Positions 59,995 to 64,000 of a stretch of 64,000 nt of DNA are shown here, piece by piece. Each line of letters begins with the position of its first letter. Within the stretch, counting starts at the first letter, position 1. Under the pieces are notes generated by a model. It saw only the letters and a program-made list of their open reading frames with translations. It searched no databases and was not told the DNA's origin. The stretch comes from Pseudoduganella plicata (lineage in GTDB: Bacteria > Pseudomonadota > Gammaproteobacteria > Burkholderiales > Burkholderiaceae_D): the NCBI RefSeq assembly GCF_004421005.1, contig NZ_CP038026.1, forward strand, positions 5,580,001-5,644,000, written 5' to 3'. The position numbers and the translations under genes are program-made.

Positions 59995-60264
59995 ATGGCA
60001 AAGAAAGCGAAAGCACACGTGATCTGGCAGGCCGGGGTGGACGCGTTCGCGGCTAGGCGCCGCAAGGTCGAGCAGATGCGCCGCGACGGTCCGGCAAGGG
60101 CAGGGCCGCAGCTGGTGGAGCCCGGCGACCCGCTGGCGGACGAACATCTGCGCCATGCGCTGCTGTCGGCCACGCTGCCGCTGCGGCAGGAACTGCAGGC
60201 GTTGCGCGACGAGGTGACGGCGTTGCGGGCGCAGGTGGCAGAGCTGTCGAAGCGCGGCGGCTGA
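59995..60264 (+). CDS. Small hypothetical protein with coiled-coil
   Basis: 89 residues, starting MAKKAKAHVIWQAGVDAFAA (ATG with GAGGA just upstream) right after the signalling gene. The C-terminal third is a short heptad coiled coil (LQALRDEVTALRAQVAELSK). Not recognised. Seven bp after the REC-GGDEF-EAL stop, so probably co-transcribed. Confidence 0.65.
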   Translation: MAKKAKAHVIWQAGVDAFAARRRKVEQMRRDGPARAGPQLVEPGDPLADEHLRHALLSATLPLRQELQALRDEVTALRAQVAELSKRGG

Positions 60265-60329
60265 AGGCGCAGCCTTGGGAAGTGTTATCCTTGCAGGAGA
60301 AATAACAGGAATAACAGAAATCTCAGCCC

Positions 60330-60998
60330 ATGCTACAAAAAGCCCCACGACGCACACGCGAACGCATTCTTGAATTATCGCTGCGCCTGTTCAATGAATT
60401 CGGTGAGCCGAACATCACGACGACCGTGATCGCCGAAGAGATGAATATCTCGCCGGGGAACCTGTACTACCATTTCCGCAACAAGGACGACATCGTCAAC
60501 TCGATCTTCGTCCAGTTCGAGCAGGAGATCGAGCGCATCCTGCACGTGCCGAGCGGGCGCCGTTCGAACATCGAGGACGTCTGGCAGTATCTGCACCTGA
60601 TGTTCGAACTGATCTGGCGCTACCGCTTCTTCTACCGCGACCTGAACGACCTGCTGTCGCGCAACCGCAAGCTGGAGCTGCACTTCAAGCAGATCCTGGC
60701 GCACAAGATCAAGGTGGCGACGCAGCTGTGCGTCGACCTGCGCAGCGAGGCATCGCTGGAGGCGTCCGACGTCACCATCGAGGCAATGGCCACGAACATG
60801 GTTGTCGTCGCCACGTACTGGCTGTCGTACGAATACGTGCGCAATCCCCGCAAGTACACCGAGCAGCAGTCGATGGCCGACGCGCTGGCGCGCGGCTGCT
60901 ACCAGGTGCTGACGCAGGTCGAGCCGTACCTGCGCGGCGAAACGCTGCTGCGCTTTCGCAAGCTGTCGGACGACTACCTGAAGAAACTCAACAAGTGA
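60330..60998 (+). CDS. TetR-family transcriptional regulator
   Basis: 222 residues. N-terminal TetR HTH: RERILELSLRLFNEFGEPNI then TTTVIAEEMNISPGNLYYHF (recognition helix GNLYYHFRNKDDIV). The C-terminal ligand domain includes HLMFELIWRYRFFYRDLNDL and DDYLKKLNK, like TetR members linked to fatty-acid or membrane control (DUF-type C-terminal domain). The LOG-family gene follows after 13 bp. Confidence 0.9.
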   Translation: MLQKAPRRTRERILELSLRLFNEFGEPNITTTVIAEEMNISPGNLYYHFRNKDDIVNSIFVQFEQEIERILHVPSGRRSNIEDVWQYLHLMFELIWRYRFFYRDLNDLLSRNRKLELHFKQILAHKIKVATQLCVDLRSEASLEASDVTIEAMATNMVVVATYWLSYEYVRNPRKYTEQQSMADALARGCYQVLTQVEPYLRGETLLRFRKLSDDYLKKLNK

Positions 60999-61011
60999 AA
61001 GCACTCTGTCA

Positions 61012-61575
61012 ATGAAGTCGATCTGCGTCTATTGCGGCGCCCGCACGGGCGTCAACGAGCGTTACGCCGAAGGGGCGCGCGCACTGGCCGGCGCGCTGGT
61101 GGAACAGAACCTGGCGCTTGTCTACGGCGGCGGCAGGGTCGGCCTGATGGGTTCAATCGCCGACGAGGTGCTGCGCCTGGGCGGCGAAGTGACGGGCGTG
61201 ATCCCGAATGCGCTGGTGGAACGGGAAGTGGGCCACACGGGCCTGACGCGCCAGTTCATCGTCAAGGACATGCACGAGCGCAAGGCCATGATGGCGCGCC
61301 TGTCGGATGGTTTCATCGCCATGCCGGGCGGAATGGGCACTCTGGAAGAGCTGTTCGAGATGCTGACGTGGGGCCAGCTGGGCATCCACGACAAGCCCAT
61401 TGGCCTGCTCAATGTGGACGGTTTCTACGACCGGCTGGCCGGCTTCATCGGCCATGCGCGCGACGAAGGCTTCATCAGCGCGGACCATGCGGCGCGCATG
61501 ATGGTGGAGCAGGAACCGCGCGCGCTGCTGGCGCGCTTCCGCACGGCGGGGGAGGCCAAGGCGCTGTACACGTAA
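61012..61575 (+). CDS. LOG-family protein (cytokinin-riboside phosphoribohydrolase-like)
   Basis: 187 residues. Rossmann-like LOG fold with ICVYCGARTGVNERYAEGAR, LVYGGGRVGLMGSIADEVLR, and the active-site PGGMGTLEELFEMLTWGQLG. Likely hydrolyses nucleoside 5'-monophosphates to free base and ribose-5-phosphate. Probably co-transcribed with the TetR gene. Confidence 0.92.
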   Translation: MKSICVYCGARTGVNERYAEGARALAGALVEQNLALVYGGGRVGLMGSIADEVLRLGGEVTGVIPNALVEREVGHTGLTRQFIVKDMHERKAMMARLSDGFIAMPGGMGTLEELFEMLTWGQLGIHDKPIGLLNVDGFYDRLAGFIGHARDEGFISADHAARMMVEQEPRALLARFRTAGEAKALYT

Positions 61576-62343
61576 AAACAAGGCGAAAACACATGTGCTC
61601 AGCGCAATCTGGCAGAGGCGGCGCATACTCGCGCACGGCAGGGGCCGCAGATGTCAGGGATAAGCTTCCCGACCGCGACTGCCAGATAAGATGGCCGTGC
61701 CCGACGGCGGCAGGAATCGCGATCGCGAGCGCTACCTCGGCACCCCGGTGCTCATCGATGCGTCGGGTCCCGTGCCCCGAAGTGTTCGCCCGAACCGCTG
61801 GCTGAGCTGCGGTGGCCGAATGCATTCCGCTCCGCGCAGGACATACATCCCGGGTAATCGGATACGGCGCTGTTGTCGGTTTTCGACCTGGACGGCATGT
61901 TGTCGAACAAGATCGCATTGTGTCGGCAATGCTGTACGCCTTGTCGGCGCCATCGGGTCAATGAGACTTATGAAATGTTGATGCCGCGCTTTCCTTCAAT
62001 CCGCCATTCATGGGCTTTGCATGGTAATCAAGGGTTGATCGGGATCATGGAATAGTCTCGGTCCTGCCGATCGATGAGCTGAGCCAGTCCGAACCACTTC
62101 TCCCTGCAAGAACTTCCCGTAATCGATTGCCACCCATATCTTCGTAGAGCAGGTCGACAATATTACCGTCACGCGAACTGGTGATAATCATCCTTTGGCC
62201 TGTGGCGTTCCGCACAGCTAACGCTGCCTGGCGCGCTCCGGCCCGCAAATGCGGGTTCGGAATGAACCGGCTTGCAGCCAGACGCAATGGTCGTCATGCT
62301 ACTATTGATGGTCCGATAACTAATATTCGTCCTGGAGAAACCC
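61576..62343. other. Gene-poor stretch with a possible HAD-like remnant
   Basis: About 770 bp without a convincing gene. On the plus strand near 61864-61910, after a stop codon and without a start, the sequence DTALLSVFDLDGMLSNK resembles HAD motif I, but the rest of the fold is missing. A minus-strand 80-codon frame (62045-62287) has no ribosome-binding site or family match. Sequence just before 62344 provides the GGAG for the GST gene. Confidence 0.4.
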
Positions 62344-62964
62344 GTGCTTTTATATGTCGACCGCCTGTACACGAGTCCTTACGCTATGTCCGTTTTTGTC
62401 GGAATGCAGGAAAAAGGCATTCCCTTCGAAGTGCGCACGGTGGACCTGGACGCGGGTGGCCAGCACGCGCCGGACTACGCGGCGCAGTCGCTGACGCAGC
62501 GCGTACCGACGTTGGTCGATGGCGACTTCCGCCTTTCCGAATCGTCGGCCATTACCGAATATCTGGACGACGTCTACCCGGGCGTGCCCCTGTACCCCGC
62601 CGATGCGAAGCTCAAGGCGCGCGCCCGCCAGGTGCAGGCATGGCTGCGCAGCGACCTGCTGCCGATCCGCCAGGAGCGTTCGACCGATGTGATCTTCCTG
62701 CAACGAAGCGACGCACCGCTGTCGCCGGCGGCGCAGGTGGCCGCGCAGAAGCTGTTCGACGCGACCGATGCGCTGCTGGCGGACGGCGCCGAGTACCTGT
62801 TCGGTGCGTGGTCGATTGCCGACGTCGACCTGGCGCTGATGCTGCATCGCCTGATCGCCAATGGCGACGCGGTGCCACCGAAGCTGGTGGCGTATGCCCA
62901 GCGCCAATGGCAGCGTCCGACCGTGCAGGCGTGGGTATCGCGCGAGCGTGCGCCGTTGGGATGA
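62344..62964 (+). CDS. yfcF: Glutathione S-transferase (YfcF-like)
   Basis: 206 residues from a GTG with TGGAGA upstream. The thioredoxin-like N-terminal domain (LYVDRLYTSPYAMSVFVGMQ, EKGIPFEVRTVDLDAG, RVPTLVDGDFRLSESSAITE) has the cis-Pro and SESSAI glutathione-binding motif; the all-helical C-terminal domain includes LFGAWSIADVDLALMLHRLI. YfcF-type enzymes have GSH transferase and peroxidase activity. Monocistronic. Confidence 0.9.
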   Translation: MLLYVDRLYTSPYAMSVFVGMQEKGIPFEVRTVDLDAGGQHAPDYAAQSLTQRVPTLVDGDFRLSESSAITEYLDDVYPGVPLYPADAKLKARARQVQAWLRSDLLPIRQERSTDVIFLQRSDAPLSPAAQVAAQKLFDATDALLADGAEYLFGAWSIADVDLALMLHRLIANGDAVPPKLVAYAQRQWQRPTVQAWVSRERAPLG

Positions 62965-63061
62965 CGAGCATGACCATTGCCGCGGCGGGCGCACTGAATT
63001 GACGGCGATTACCGGTGGGGCGTAACGGAGCGCGTTCCCCGGTGTGCCACCGCCGCGCGCA

Positions 63062-63583
63062 TCACCACAGCTTTCGCCCCGAATGCTCCATCTCGGTCAG
63101 ATACAGCCGTACGTCGAACTCGTACTGGTGGTAGTTCGGTTCCATGTAGGTGCACAGCTTGTAGAACGCCTTGTCGTGCGCCTTTTCCTTCACGTGCGCC
63201 AGTTCGTGCACGGCGATCATGCGCAGGAATTCGAGCGGGGCGTCGCGGAACATCGTCGCCACCTTGATCTCGTGCTTGGCCTTGAGCTTGCCGCCCTGCA
63301 CGCGCGAGATCGACGTGTGCAGCCCCAGCGCGTGCTGGATCACGTGGATCTTGCTGTCGAAGGCTACCTTGTTGATCGGTTCCGCATTGCGCAGGAACTC
63401 GGTCTTCAGGTCCTGCACGTAGTCGTACAGCGCGCGGTCGTTGCGCACGTCGTGGGCTTTCGGATAACGTTGCAGCAGGATGTCGCCAAGCCGGTTCTGG
63501 CCGAGCAGCTGGGCGACCTGCGCGCGGGTCTGGTCGGAGTAGGCGCCCAGGTATTTCAGGGGCAGATCTTGGGGAGAATTCAT
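63062..63583 (-). CDS. YgjP-like metallopeptidase-domain protein
   Basis: 173 residues starting MNSPQDLPLKYLGAYSDQTR. The zinc site HELAHVKEKAH and a late acidic helix fit the YgjP/DUF45 type of minimal metallopeptidases. The conserved middle region includes SKIHVIQHALGLHTSISRVQ. The biological substrate is unknown. Divergent from the Cho-like gene by about 37 bp, so the two may share promoter sequence. Confidence 0.85.
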   Translation of the reverse strand: MNSPQDLPLKYLGAYSDQTRAQVAQLLGQNRLGDILLQRYPKAHDVRNDRALYDYVQDLKTEFLRNAEPINKVAFDSKIHVIQHALGLHTSISRVQGGKLKAKHEIKVATMFRDAPLEFLRMIAVHELAHVKEKAHDKAFYKLCTYMEPNYHQYEFDVRLYLTEMEHSGRKLW

Positions 63584-63620
63584 GGCGGCGTGACTGTACC
63601 ACAGCCGCATAAATCCGTAT

Positions 63621-64000
63621 CATGGCGCCCATGCACACCCACGTCAACGCGGTGGGGCTCCTGGTCTGCACCGATCCTGCAACGAATTTCAGCTACCCCG
63701 CCCACATCCCCCGCGATTGCATCGACAGCCTGCCGCGGCAGCCGGGCGTCTACATCTTCCGCGATGCTGCCGGTATTGCCCTTTACATCGGCAAGAGCGT
63801 AAACATCCGCCAGCGCGTGCTGTCGCATCTGCGCACGCTTGAAGAAGCGCAGATGCTGGCCCGCACGTGCCGGATCGAGCACGAACGCACGGGCGGGGAG
63901 ATCGGCGCGCTGCTGCGCGAGGCGCAGCTGATCAAGGAACACCAGCCCGTCTTCAACCGAAAGCTGCGGCGAATCCGCGAGATGTGCTCGATCCGGCTGG
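63621..64000 (+). CDS. cho: Cho/UvrC-like GIY-YIG endonuclease, N-terminal part (cut by window edge)
   Basis: Open to the right edge; 126 codons seen. From MAPMHTHVNAVGLLVCTDPA (or the Met three codons later), the GIY-YIG nuclease core follows: QPGVYIFRDAAGIALYIGKS, VNIRQRVLSHLRTLEEAQML, then EIGALLREAQLIKEHQPVFN with the catalytic Glu. The pattern with an N-terminal extension before the nuclease and KEHQPVFNRKLRR fits Cho, the UvrC-like nucleotide-excision nuclease, or the exonuclease-linked relatives. LexA control is common for cho, but no LexA box is visible here. Confidence 0.8.

Noticed and set aside
61864..61910. FDLDGML resembles HAD motif I, suggesting a HAD phosphatase gene
   Set aside because: No start codon, a stop just upstream, and none of the later HAD motifs follow; at most a remnant.
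62201..62216. TGTGGC-GTTC-CGCACA resembles the palindrome
   Set aside because: Left half mismatched and no -10-like hexamer at the shared spacing on either strand.

Overview
The window looks like a chromosomal segment of a high-GC betaproteobacterium, most likely Oxalobacteraceae (Massilia/Duganella/Telluria-like). This is inferred from gene content, not from a database search: a PEP-CTERM protein, a Gcr-type 'site-specific recombinase' membrane protein, a divergent suhB/trmJ pair, a GH35 beta-galactosidase, a classical Burkholderiales porin and many small envelope-stress proteins. No rRNA, tRNA, prophage, transposase or CRISPR array was seen.

Layout. 1-3.6 kb: a two-component pair (sensor kinase truncated by the window edge, plus its OmpR-type regulator) divergent from a hybrid PAS-kinase. 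3.8-14.4 kb: secreted GH35 beta-galactosidase, a PEP-mutase/isocitrate-lyase-like enzyme behind a decayed ada/alkA gene, a PEP-CTERM protein, an MgtC/DUF4010 membrane protein, a glutamine-rich disordered protein and a CDF metal transporter. 15-25 kb: a PAP2 / DAG-kinase / metallophosphoesterase operon behind LexA-like boxes, a phospholipase D family protein with Gcr, a CoA-transferase, a porin and a class IV aminotransferase. 25-48.5 kb: a dense block of small envelope and stress genes (OmpA-like, BON, glycine-zipper, DUF4398, AsmA, YqjD/YqjE-like, MtfA, universal stress, DksA-like). 48.5-64 kb: hydroxypyruvate isomerase-like protein, RhlE helicase, suhB, trmJ, a TAT/GMC-oxidoreductase/lipase cassette, a large REC-REC-GAF-PAS-GGDEF-EAL-REC protein, TetR, LOG-family protein, GST, a YgjP-like metallopeptidase and a Cho/UvrC-like GIY-YIG nuclease running off the end.

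The main discovery is a recurrent 16-bp palindrome, TGTKCG-N4-CGYACA (TGTKC-N6-GYACA), in front of at least a dozen transcription units, mostly in the 21-49 kb block. At nearly every site a -10-like hexamer with A at position 2 and T at position 6 begins exactly 21 or 22 nt from the palindrome edge. That places the palindrome centre near -41.5, the class II activator position of the CRP/FNR superfamily. The only CRP/FNR gene in the window (28373-29089) has such a site in its own divergent promoter region, with suitable -10 elements in both directions. I infer one CRP/FNR-type activator driving an envelope-stress regulon (OmpA, porin, AsmA, BON, glycine-zipper lipoproteins, tiny membrane proteins, Gcr and a winged-helix-like protein).

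Other notable features: a chain of ATGA stop/start junctions made by a 32-bp tandem repeat between a response regulator and its kinase; four genes each broken by one missing G/C base in or near a short homopolymer (assembly error or recent decay); nine 17-bp tandem repeats before mtfA; paired LexA-like boxes; and a hairpin that would hide a ribosome-binding site.
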